6,920 bases of DNA from an uncultured Eubacteriales bacterium. Lineage in GTDB: Bacteria; Bacillota_A; Clostridia; Christensenellales; Aristaeellaceae. Location of the stretch: the NCBI GenBank assembly GCA_902766515.1, contig CACXEB010000303.1, positions 1-6,920 on the forward strand, given 5' to 3'. This document shows, one piece after another, positions 1 to 5,655 of this stretch. The notes beneath the pieces are model-generated. The model was not told the DNA's origin. It saw only the letters and a program-made list of their open reading frames with translations, and did no database searches. The translations under genes and the position numbers were made by a program. Each line of letters begins with the position of its first letter. Within the stretch, counting starts at the first letter, position 1.

Positions 1-1
1 C

Positions 2-1192
2 GCCGAAGGATTGATCCACTATACCTGCACCAGCTGCGGCAAGGAGCAGGATGAGCTCCTCCCCCTGGATCCCGACCGTCACGGCGATACGGAACTTCGC
101 GGTGAAAAAGCGGCCACCTGCACGGAAGCAGGCTACAGCGGCGACAGTTACTGCAAGGACTGCGGCAGGAAACTCGGCGAAGGACAGGCGATCCCGGCGG
201 CAGGGCATTCCTGGAACCAGGGCGAAACCATCCGGGAAGCCACCTGTATTGATACAGGCGTCATTAGGTATTCGTGCACGGTCTGCGGTGAGACGAAGGA
301 TGACATCCTGCCGATTGACCAGACGAATCACGCGGGTGCTCAGGAGATTCGGAATGTCATCGATGCTGCCTGTGAAGAAGACGGTTACACCGGAGATGCT
401 TATTGTACCGCCTGCGGCGCAAAGATCACAGAAGGAGCCACCATTCCTGCCACCGGCCACAACTGGCAGGAAGCGACGACGACCGCGCCGAAAACGTGCC
501 GTGTGTGCGGGAAGACGGAAGGAAAGCCACTGCCGGCTGACAAGGCGGGAGATATCGTGATGTTCGGCCGCTATGAGCAGGACAACAACAAAGCGAACGG
601 ACCGGAAGCGATTGCATGGCAGGTGCTGGATGTAGATAAGACGCAAGGCAAAGCATTGCTGATCAGTAAATATGGATTGGAAGTGATGTCCTATCACAAA
701 GTGCAGAAGAATATAACCTGGGAAATGTGTACACTGCGAGCGTGGTTGAACAAAGACTTCTTGAATACAGCGTTCACGAATACGGAACAGACTGCTATTT
801 TGACAACAGAGGTTGTAAATAACAAGTATCAAGGGTATATTGAATGGAATACTGATGGTGGAAAAGATGTTCAAGATAAGGTCTTTTTATTGAGTTATGA
901 GGAGGCAAATCATTATTTTGGTGGTGTCAAATGGGATGACAGCGATAATATGGAATCTAGAGCTTCTGCGACAGCATATGTGAAAGCACAAGGTGCAGGG
1001 ACATGGAATAAATATAAAACAAAGGATGGCCAGATAACAATATGGTGGTGGCTCCGATCGCCCGGATATCAACAGTATCATGCAGCGGTTGTGAATAATA
1101 ACGGCTGTCTTAGTGTCAGCGATGTCAGCGTATCATCTGGCTGTGTTCGTCCTGCCATATGGATCAATATTGAATCTGATGTTTTTAGATGA
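2..1192 (+). CDS. Probable surface protein with CxxC/GHxW repeats and C-terminal DUF6273 domain (5'-truncated)
   Basis: The frame is open from the left edge, so the true start and any signal peptide lie outside; the TTG at 11 is only the first possible start codon inside the window. Residue numbers here count from that codon. Residues 1-170 carry two tandem repeats of 83 residues, each with a Y-[TS]-C-T-x-C-G motif, a second Y-C-x-x-C-G motif and a GHxW element (GHSW at 65, GHNW at 149). A last CRVCG sits at 163-167. Such repeats are common in large extracellular proteins of Clostridia, and the paired cysteines could bind zinc or form disulfides. Residues about 178-388 match the DUF6273 type: opening DIVMFGRYEQ, IAWQVLDV, RAWLNKDF, the WWWLRSPG motif at 345-352 and the closing VRPAIWIN at 379-386. 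No function is established for this domain; a C-type-lectin-like or binding role is inference. The 3' half is much more AT-rich than the 5' half. The stop is TGA at 1190-1192. Confidence 0.85.
   Translation, partial: AEGLIHYTCTSCGKEQDELLPLDPDRHGDTELRGEKAATCTEAGYSGDSYCKDCGRKLGEGQAIPAAGHSWNQGETIREATCIDTGVIRYSCTVCGETKDDILPIDQTNHAGAQEIRNVIDAACEEDGYTGDAYCTACGAKITEGATIPATGHNWQEATTTAPKTCRVCGKTEGKPLPADKAGDIVMFGRYEQDNNKANGPEAIAWQVLDVDKTQGKALLISKYGLEVMSYHKVQKNITWEMCTLRAWLNKDFLNTAFTNTEQTAILTTEVVNNKYQGYIEWNTDGGKDVQDKVFLLSYEEANHYFGGVKWDDSDNMESRASATAYVKAQGAGTWNKYKTKDGQITIWWWLRSPGYQQYHAAVVNNNGCLSVSDVSVSSGCVRPAIWINIESDVFR
11..508 (+). repeat. Two tandem 249-bp (83-residue) coding repeats with CxxC pairs
   Basis: Equivalent tyrosine codons of the Y-x-C-T-x-C-G motif begin at 20 and at 269, exactly 249 bp apart. 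The same order of landmarks follows in both copies: the first CxxC, a D-x-x-x-H stretch, a TC/AC-x-E-x-G-Y-[ST]-G-D motif, the second Y-C-x-x-C-G, then A-T/A-I-P-A and GH-x-W. The copies are diverged at the DNA level but conserved in landmark order, so this is an old protein-level duplication. The array probably continues to the left of the window. Confidence 0.8.
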
Positions 1193-1329
1193 TTATAGCC
1201 TTTATCAATATGAATCAAGGTATATAAGGTTGAAAAGAAGAAACAGATCACACAAAAACTGGTAATGATCGTGTCAGCATATGCTCGTTGCGATCAGCAG
1301 CGCGCGAAACAAATCTTTCCGCATCCCAT

Positions 1330-1347
1330 GCCATCCGGCCGGCTGGC
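1330..1347. repeat. 18-bp near-perfect palindrome
   Basis: The sequence centred on CCGGCCGG reads the same on both strands for 18 bp except for one mismatched pair. It lies a few bases before a TATATATGAT stretch (1351-1360) and about 80 bp before the ribosome binding site of the 57-aa frame. It could be an operator-like site, but GC-rich palindromes of this size also arise by chance. Confidence 0.25.
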
Positions 1348-1427
1348 GCGTATATATGATTGCAGGGCAACGCCTGAGCAATGAGCGCATGACATGAGCG
1401 GCAGGGCCGCGCATCGGATGGATACAC

Positions 1428-1433
1428 GGAGGG
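1428..1433 (+). promoter_or_regulatory. Shine-Dalgarno site of the 57-aa frame
   Basis: GGAGGG lies 7 nt before the ATG at 1441. It is the only strong plus-strand ribosome binding site with a correctly placed start that I found in the 1193-1800 gap, and it decides the start of the small frame. Confidence 0.5.
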
Positions 1434-1440
1434 ATGGCAG

Positions 1441-1614
1441 ATGGCACAGGGAACCAATCGACAGGCATTGAACACGGCAGATGCGGGCCGCGTGGCGGGC
1501 AGCATCCTTTTTGAGGCGCTTTGCGCGGAATGGCGCAAATACTGCGAAGAGCAGGCCGCCAGGAGCAGCCAGTTCACCCGGGAGCCGGAACGTTCGGACA
1601 AAGGCGCGGCATAA
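1441..1614 (+). CDS. Possible small protein, 57 aa, unknown function
   Basis: An ATG at 1441 follows a strong Shine-Dalgarno sequence, GGAGGG at 1428-1433, at the ideal 7-nt spacing. The frame runs to TAA at 1612-1614. About 70% of third codon positions are G or C, in keeping with the coding bias of the neighbours. The product begins MAQGTNRQAL. It has a central segment (about residues 17-40, containing ILFEALCAEW) that could form an amphipathic helix, and a hydrophilic, charged tail ending in DKGAA. There is no signal peptide or membrane span. I do not recognise a family. No clear promoter was found upstream, so it may be read from the DUF6273 transcript, be a degraded remnant, or be chance; the ribosome binding site is the main argument for it. 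Confidence 0.45.
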   Translation: MAQGTNRQALNTADAGRVAGSILFEALCAEWRKYCEEQAARSSQFTREPERSDKGAA

Positions 1615-1794
1615 CCGGGCTGGTGCGGGCCGAGCAATGGCCATGCCAGGGTCGGGCATCCCATCAGGGATCGAAACCGGTCCGAAACAATCATTGGATC
1701 GTTGACGCGAACCACTGCATTCCGTCCAAAAACAAAAAAGAAGCGGTGATCCGGATGCAATCACATCAGGAAAGAAGCTGCTGACAGAGATCAC

Positions 1795-1830
1795 AGTATA
1801 AGACAACAGCACCGCTGCGAGGCGGTGCTG
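1795..1830 (-). terminator. Rho-independent terminator of the prs-thioesterase operon
   Basis: A 9-bp perfect stem (arms 1807-1815 and 1822-1830, CAGCACCGC paired with GCGGTGCTG) encloses a 6-nt loop. On the minus strand it begins 5 nt after the thioesterase stop codon and is followed by the T-rich run TTGTCTTAT. On the plus strand the hairpin is followed only by CTGTTT, so it is weaker in that direction but might also stop transcripts arriving from the left. Confidence 0.8.
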
Positions 1831-1835
1831 CTGTT

Positions 1836-2573
1836 TCATAGTCTCATTTTACTGATAAAACTGACGCTGCCATCCGTGTGCAGGCCGGCCATGATGAATC
1901 CTTCCGGGGTATCCATGCCGCGGAGGGTCAGCGTTTCGCCGGCCAGCGCCTCCTTCACATAGGTGATCTCAAAGAAGGAGAAGGGGTGCCGCACGTAGGT
2001 CTCCGGCAGGTGGTCCATGATGATATTGCCGTAGTTGGCGCAGTAGACGTGGCGGTTGGCGTCGAGGTCCGTGAACAGGATCTTCCGCTCTCCGAGGACC
2101 GGGGCCTCCTCCGGGAGGATGAGGTCCGACGGGTCGGGGCAGTCGTTCGGGGCGTCGATGTTCCGGACGGGCTCGGCCAGCGCTTTGGGCCGCAGGATCC
2201 GGTGGTTGACTGGGTCGCACAGCAGCCAGGTGCTCCGCGCGTCCGCCGCGCGCGCCCCGTCGGGGGTGTCGAACGCGTAGTGGCGCCGGAAGAAGACCGC
2301 CTGCGTGCCATGCTCCCAGGTCCGGGCCTCCAGGGTATCGTACAGCGCGGGCGCGCGGTACACCTGCAGCGCGAACTGCCGGATCAGGAAGACCTGTCCC
2401 TGGCGGATCAGCGCATCCCGGCCCGCGCCGCGGGCCTCATAATCGTCCCCGGCCAGCTCGGCCAGCCAGGCCAGCCAGACGGAGAGCTTGACATGGCCTT
2501 CACGGTCGGTATCCCGGAAGGGGACTTCGAAGGGCTCGTGCCAGACGCCCGCCGCGTCGTGGGTACCGGTCAC
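1836..2573 (-). CDS. Acyl-ACP thioesterase (FatA/FatB-like, bacterial type)
   Basis: The 245-aa cytosolic product should hydrolyse acyl-ACP thioesters, releasing free fatty acids from type II fatty acid synthesis. The length fits the bacterial members of the acyl-ACP thioesterase family, which have two hotdog domains. The N-terminal hotdog (about 10-130) has the FEVPFRDTDREGHVKL opening and STWLLCD near 114-120. The C-terminal hotdog (about 160-245) carries the family's active-site stretch, D171-x-N173-x-H175 within FTDLDANRHVYCANY; the Asn and His match the catalytic residues of plant FatA/FatB. The start is GTG at 2573, forming a GTGA overlap with the stop of the preceding gene, and it has a G-rich Shine-Dalgarno (AGGGGG) 7 nt upstream, so translation is probably coupled. 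It is the last gene of the operon. Chain-length preference cannot be read from the sequence. Confidence 0.88.
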   Translation of the reverse strand: MTGTHDAAGVWHEPFEVPFRDTDREGHVKLSVWLAWLAELAGDDYEARGAGRDALIRQGQVFLIRQFALQVYRAPALYDTLEARTWEHGTQAVFFRRHYAFDTPDGARAADARSTWLLCDPVNHRILRPKALAEPVRNIDAPNDCPDPSDLILPEEAPVLGERKILFTDLDANRHVYCANYGNIIMDHLPETYVRHPFSFFEITYVKEALAGETLTLRGMDTPEGFIMAGLHTDGSVSFISKMRL

Positions 2574-3064
2574 GCCGGATCCCCCTGCGGGGCCTTGATC
2601 CCGGCTTCGAGGCGGATGGCGTTGAGCTCCCGGAGGGCCCGCAGGCGCTCCGTGCGCGCCTTGATGCGAACGGCGGTCAGGGATTTGCTCTTGTACCGGT
2701 CGAGGAAGGCGCGGGTGCCGATGGCCGCGGAAAGGCCCGCGATCGGGCCGCCCACGGCGGTCGCGGCGGCGCCGGTCGCCAGCGCGGCGCCGGTTTTGGC
2801 CATGCGGTACACGGTATCGCCCAGCATGGTCTTCTGGGACTTCCTGCCCAGGATGACCTGCAGCTGCTCGGTGACGGCGATCACGGCGAAGGGCAGGACC
2901 ACGCCGGCGGTCTCCAGGGCCTCCTGAAGCACGCCGGTGTCGTTGAGCAGGCCCGCGTCCGCGGTGATGTTCTCGGCATAGGTAAGGCCGATGGACACCT
3001 GGTCGACCAGGTTGTCCTTCCGGCGTTTTTTATATTTTTTGACCAGTGTATCAAAGTCCGCCAT
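2570..3064 (-). CDS. Hypothetical small hydrophobic protein with glycine/alanine-rich (glycine-zipper-like) segment
   Basis: I do not recognise a family for this 164-aa protein. The N-terminus is strongly basic (KKYKKRRK at residues 9-16), followed by a mostly helical region with a hydrophobic stretch at about 48-66 (AGVVLPFAVIAV). A second hydrophobic, small-residue stretch at about 90-116 has repeated G/A spacing (GAALATGAAATAVGGPIAG) typical of glycine-zipper membrane helices. A charged helical tail from about 120 contains several Arg and Lys. Two membrane-inserted helices with a basic cytosolic N-terminus are plausible. The ATG at 3064 has AAGGGG 9 nt upstream, embedded in the last codons and stop of the preceding gene, so expression is tied to that gene. 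The stop overlaps the thioesterase start by 4 nt. The context suggests a membrane partner of the tail-anchored protein; this is inference. Confidence 0.75.
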   Translation of the reverse strand: MADFDTLVKKYKKRRKDNLVDQVSIGLTYAENITADAGLLNDTGVLQEALETAGVVLPFAVIAVTEQLQVILGRKSQKTMLGDTVYRMAKTGAALATGAAATAVGGPIAGLSAAIGTRAFLDRYKSKSLTAVRIKARTERLRALRELNAIRLEAGIKAPQGDPA

Positions 3065-3070
3065 TCCGTA

Positions 3071-3589
3071 TCACCCCTTAAACAGATTCAGGATCGTGAC
3101 GATGATCCACGCGCCGCCGGCCACGCCGACCAGGATGGTGAGCTGCCGGATCAGGCCGGACAGGGTGTCCAGCTTTTTCTTCTTCTGCTCCTCGGTCTTT
3201 TTCTCCAGGTTTGTCAGGCTTTTCTGCAGCTTCTCAATGCCGGTCTCCAGCGTGCCGATCCGGTCGTTGGCGGAGGCCACCGCGTCGGAGACCTGGTCGA
3301 TGGCGACGCTGAGCTCCTCCCGGTCCATGGTCTGCTGCGCGGCGACGGACTGGCACAGCTCGTGCAGCTTCGCCTGGTCGTCGCTCAGGCCTTCGGCCAC
3401 CAGCGTCATTTCCGAGGAAAAGTCCTCGACCATCGCGGCCAGGTCCTTGCCCTTGACCGTGCTCAGGGCGTTGCCGAAAAAGTCCTTCGTCGCCTGCACC
3501 AGCCCCGGCTGCTTTTCGGCGGACAGGGATTCGCCCGCCTGCGCCGGCAGGGCCGCGTCCGGCTTTTTGTCCGTGTTTCGTTCAAACAT
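3071..3589 (-). CDS. Hypothetical coiled-coil protein with C-terminal membrane anchor
   Basis: The product is 172 aa from the ATG at 3589. It has a polar, disordered-looking N-terminus (to about 30), a helical region (about 35-90), a heptad-like coiled coil (about 95-140, with LETGIEKLQKSLTNLEKKTEE), a lysine-rich patch (KKKK near 136-139), and a single hydrophobic helix at about 150-169 followed by LFKG. This is the architecture of a tail-anchored membrane protein with the bulk in the cytosol. No enzymatic motif is visible and I do not recognise a family. The chosen start is 2 nt after the prs stop. A GTG at 3604, overlapping prs, would add five residues. Neither start has a close Shine-Dalgarno: the nearest, GGAGGA inside the prs C-terminal codons, is 18 nt before the GTG and 33 nt before the ATG, so termination-reinitiation is likely. 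The next gene follows after 6 nt. Confidence 0.78.
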   Translation of the reverse strand: MFERNTDKKPDAALPAQAGESLSAEKQPGLVQATKDFFGNALSTVKGKDLAAMVEDFSSEMTLVAEGLSDDQAKLHELCQSVAAQQTMDREELSVAIDQVSDAVASANDRIGTLETGIEKLQKSLTNLEKKTEEQKKKKLDTLSGLIRQLTILVGVAGGAWIIVTILNLFKG

Positions 3590-3591
3590 GT

Positions 3592-4800
3592 TTATACCAG
3601 GCACACGCCGTTGCGGCGCTGTTCCTCCCGATAATTGGCCACAAGGGTCTGGATCCGCTTGAGCGGCGTCAGCAGCTCATGGATCGAGCGGTCGTGGTTG
3701 AGTGTAGCGATCAGGTACGCGATGTATTTGCCGATGTCCGCCTCGATGTACCAGGGCGCGGCGAGCAGCTCCGGCATCCGGTAGGTGGCGTTGGTGGTGA
3801 TGACACGGTAGATCAGGCCGTTCTCATACGCCTTGCTGAACTCCTCGATGCCGTTGGTGAAGAATCCGAAGGTCGCCATGGCGATGATGCGGGACGCGCC
3901 GCGGGCCTTGAGCTCCTTGGCGAGCTCGATGACGCTTTCGCCGGACGAGATCATGTCGTCGACCACGATGACATCCTTGCCGTCGACCGACGCGCCCAGG
4001 TACTCATGCGCGACGATGGGGTTGCGGCCGTTGACCACGGTCGAGTAGTCGCGGCGCTTGTAGGACATGCCCAGGTCCAGGGACATGACGGACGCGTAGT
4101 AGATGTTGCGCTGCATGGCGCCCTCGTCCGGGCTGACGAACATCAGGTGGTCCTTGTCGATGCGCAGGTCCTTCACATGCTTGAGCAGGGCCTTGAGCAT
4201 CTGGTAGGTGGGCATCACGCTTTCAAAGCCGCCCAGGGGGATCGCGTTGGCGACGCGGGGATCGTGCGCGTCGAAGGTGATGATGTTGTCGACGCCCATG
4301 TTGTTGAGCTCGTGCAGGGCCATCGCGCAGTCCAGGCTCTCCCGGGAGGCGCGGCGGTGCTGGCGGCTTTCATACAGCATCGGCATGATGACGGTGATGC
4401 GCTTGGCCTTGCCGCCGATGGCGGAGATGATGCGTTTGATATCCTGGAAGTGGTCGTCCGGGGACATGGGGACCGTCTGCCCGTACATCTTGTAGGTGAC
4501 GTTGTGCGCGCAGACATCCGCCAGGATATAGATATCGTAGCCGCGCACGGTTTCCTTGATGACGCCCTTGCCTTCGCCTGTGCCGAAGCGCGGGCACTGT
4601 GCCTTGATGAGGAAGGAGGAATGGCCCTTTCCGGTTGTCGTGTAAAAATCCGCGTCCTTGTCTTCTGACTGGGAATGCCACTTCTCAAGCCAGTAGTTGA
4701 TCCTGTCGCCCATCTCTTCGCATCCGGGCAAAACGATGACGCCCAGGGGTCCGAAGGGAATCGAGCTGATGTCATCCTGCCAATCCTGCATCTGGTTCAT
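3592..4800 (-). CDS. prs: Ribose-phosphate pyrophosphokinase (PRPP synthetase), long form
   Basis: The 402-aa cytosolic enzyme should make PRPP from ribose 5-phosphate and ATP, feeding purine, pyrimidine, histidine, tryptophan and NAD synthesis. Recognisable family positions are RITVIMPMLYESRQHRR at 134-150 (the canonical flexible-loop region with ARQDRK), TFDAH at 175-179 (the conserved His that binds ATP), FVSPDEGAMQR at 221-231, and the PRPP-binding loop VIVVDDMISSGES at 277-289. The protein is about 85 residues longer than classical enzymes of about 315 aa. The extra length is mainly N-terminal and around 45-90, as in a long-form subgroup I recall from Clostridia and Bacteroidetes. The loop reads SSGES where classical enzymes have DTGGT. 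The ATG at 4800 was chosen because AAAGGA lies 8 nt upstream and a promoter fits just before it; an open extension to 4923 would run through that promoter and the neighbouring terminator. It is the first gene of its operon. Confidence 0.92.
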   Translation of the reverse strand: MNQMQDWQDDISSIPFGPLGVIVLPGCEEMGDRINYWLEKWHSQSEDKDADFYTTTGKGHSSFLIKAQCPRFGTGEGKGVIKETVRGYDIYILADVCAHNVTYKMYGQTVPMSPDDHFQDIKRIISAIGGKAKRITVIMPMLYESRQHRRASRESLDCAMALHELNNMGVDNIITFDAHDPRVANAIPLGGFESVMPTYQMLKALLKHVKDLRIDKDHLMFVSPDEGAMQRNIYYASVMSLDLGMSYKRRDYSTVVNGRNPIVAHEYLGASVDGKDVIVVDDMISSGESVIELAKELKARGASRIIAMATFGFFTNGIEEFSKAYENGLIYRVITTNATYRMPELLAAPWYIEADIGKYIAYLIATLNHDRSIHELLTPLKRIQTLVANYREEQRRNGVCLV

Positions 4801-4808
4801 TCCGTACG

Positions 4809-4814
4809 TCCTTT
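4809..4814 (-). promoter_or_regulatory. Shine-Dalgarno site of prs
   Basis: AAAGGA on the minus strand ends 8 nt before the ATG at 4800. It settles the start of the pyrophosphokinase against the longer open frame. Confidence 0.75.
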
Positions 4815-4851
4815 CCTTTGGGTCGGATTGCCAACATCGCGACACAGGGCC

Positions 4852-4880
4852 ATTATACATGATTTTTGGCCTTCTGAAAA
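4852..4880 (-). promoter_or_regulatory. Sigma-A-type promoter of the prs operon
   Basis: On the minus strand a perfect TATAAT -10 box (4852-4857) stands 17 bp from a TTTTCA -35-like box (4875-4880, 4 of 6 consensus bases). Transcription would start near 4845, giving a leader of about 45 nt before the prs ATG. That is too short for a riboswitch, and no attenuator structure is seen in it. The promoter lies directly after the terminator of the upstream operon. Confidence 0.72.
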
Positions 4881-4891
4881 GACCCTTTGTC

Positions 4892-4921
4892 AAACAAAAG
4901 GCGCAATGTTGCAATTGCGCC
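4892..4921 (-). terminator. Rho-independent terminator of the amidotransferase-phosphoesterase-SDR operon
   Basis: On the minus strand a perfect 8-bp stem, GGCGCAAT paired with ATTGCGCC (arms 4914-4921 and 4900-4907), closes a 6-nt loop and is followed at once by TTTTGTTT. It begins 18 nt after the SDR stop codon. The layout is textbook and marks the end of that operon. Confidence 0.92.
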
Positions 4922-4939
4922 ACTTTTGTGTAATATTTG

Positions 4940-5653
4940 TCATATGTACATCCCGCCGTTGACAGCCAGTACCTGGCCGGTGATATAGGAGGATGCGTCC
5001 GAGATCAGGAACCGGACGGCGTCGGCGACGTCTTCGGGGCGGCCGAGGCGGGCCAGGGGAATGTTGGCGCGGAGGGCTTCGAGGTCCTCCTCGCTGAAGC
5101 CGGCGAGCATGGGCGTGTCGATCACGCCGGGGGCGACCGCGTTGACCCGGACGTCCGGAGCGGCCTCCTTCGCGAGCGCCTTGGTCAGGCCGATCAGGCC
5201 GGCCTTGGCGGCGGAATAGGCCGCCTCGCAGGCGCCGCCGGTCTGCCCCCAGATGGACGCGATGTTGACGATGGCGCCGCGGGCGGCCCGCAGGCCCGGC
5301 AGCAGGGCGCGGCTGAACAGGAAGGCGCCGCGGAGGTGGACGGCCATCATGTCGTCCCAGTCCTGCGGGTCCATCTCTTCAAGCAGGCCCCGGCGGGCGA
5401 TGCCCGCGTTGTTGACCAGGGCGTCGGGCCGGTGAAGGTACCGCATGGCGCCGTCCGCCGCCGCCTGCACGCTCTGCGCGTCGCGCACGTCGCAGGGAAA
5501 GCACAGCGCGCCCGTCTCCTGGGACAGGGCGCGCGCCGCGTCGCCGTGGGTATGATAGGTGAAGGCCACAATGCAGCCTTCGGCGGTCAGCCGCCGGACC
5601 AGCGCCTCCCCGATGCCGGAGGAGCCGCCGGTCACAAATACGCGTTTGGGCAT
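4940..5653 (-). CDS. SDR-family oxidoreductase, 3-oxoacyl-ACP reductase (FabG)-like
   Basis: The 237-aa classical short-chain dehydrogenase has a single Rossmann domain. The cofactor motif TGGSSGIG is at 8-15, NNAG at 81-84, catalytic Ser133 in IASIWG, and the Y146-x-x-x-K150 pair in YSAAK. The C-terminal ARLGRPEDVADAVRFL and SSYITGQVLAVNGGM are typical of FabG-type enzymes. The Asn usually found in the VNL-x-G motif of the catalytic tetrad is His106 here (AVHLRGAF); some active SDR families also have VHL. An NADPH-dependent ketoreductase acting on acyl-ACP or another small carbonyl is likely, but SDR substrates cannot be fixed from sequence. The ATG at 5653 lies 2 nt after the phosphoesterase stop, with AAGGGA about 11 nt upstream. 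It is the last gene before the terminator at 4892-4921. Confidence 0.88.
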   Translation of the reverse strand: MPKRVFVTGGSSGIGEALVRRLTAEGCIVAFTYHTHGDAARALSQETGALCFPCDVRDAQSVQAAADGAMRYLHRPDALVNNAGIARRGLLEEMDPQDWDDMMAVHLRGAFLFSRALLPGLRAARGAIVNIASIWGQTGGACEAAYSAAKAGLIGLTKALAKEAAPDVRVNAVAPGVIDTPMLAGFSEEDLEALRANIPLARLGRPEDVADAVRFLISDASSYITGQVLAVNGGMYI

Positions 5654-5655
5654 GG

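Larger units (their letters stand above)
1193..1799. other. Intergenic region between convergent units, mostly without recognisable content
   Basis: This stretch lies between the DUF6273 gene (plus) and the thioesterase operon (minus). It starts AT-rich (1193-1260) and becomes moderately GC-rich. I see no convincing terminator for the DUF6273 gene, no tRNA, and no second copy of that gene's 3' end. One small frame at 1441-1614 has a good ribosome binding site and is listed separately. A 39-codon frame at 1265-1384 (ATG start) has no recognisable ribosome binding site and I cannot support it. Longer minus-strand frames here run out of the terminator hairpin or lack plausible starts and look like chance. 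A near-palindrome lies at 1330-1347. Confidence 0.6.

Noticed and set aside
1193..1245. Terminator for the DUF6273 gene
   Set aside because: Only weak AT-rich pairing (CCTTTAT against ATATAAGG) without a proper T-tract; not convincing.
1265..1384. 39-codon plus-strand frame in the intergenic gap
   Set aside because: It has no recognisable ribosome binding site and no family; it overlaps another open frame of similar length.
1193..1835. Possible template repeat or reverse transcriptase of a diversity-generating retroelement next to the DUF6273 gene
   Set aside because: I compared the 3' end of the gene with the downstream region by eye and found no second copy, and no reverse transcriptase frame exists in the window.
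1294..1839. Minus-strand frame of 181 codons in the intergenic gap
   Set aside because: Its start codon lies in the thioesterase stop/terminator area, so it would be translated through the terminator hairpin; no Shine-Dalgarno or protein family is visible.
1878..2927. Long plus-strand frame of 349 codons opposite the thioesterase and the hydrophobic-protein gene
   Set aside because: It is antisense to two well-supported genes, has no domain signal, and long antisense frames are expected in GC-rich coding DNA.
3679..4668. Plus-strand frame of 329 codons, rich in Asp, Val and His, opposite prs
   Set aside because: The composition is that of a mirror frame of a GC-rich gene; prs itself has clear family motifs on the other strand.
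4888..4893. Perfect TTGACA on the minus strand before prs
   Set aside because: The good TATAAT is 30 bp away instead of about 17, and no -10-like box lies at the right distance; it is part of the sequence just after the terminator U-tract.
4801..4923. N-terminal extension of prs by 41 codons
   Set aside because: It would read through the operon's promoter and part of the upstream terminator and lacks family sequence; the ATG at 4800 has its own Shine-Dalgarno.
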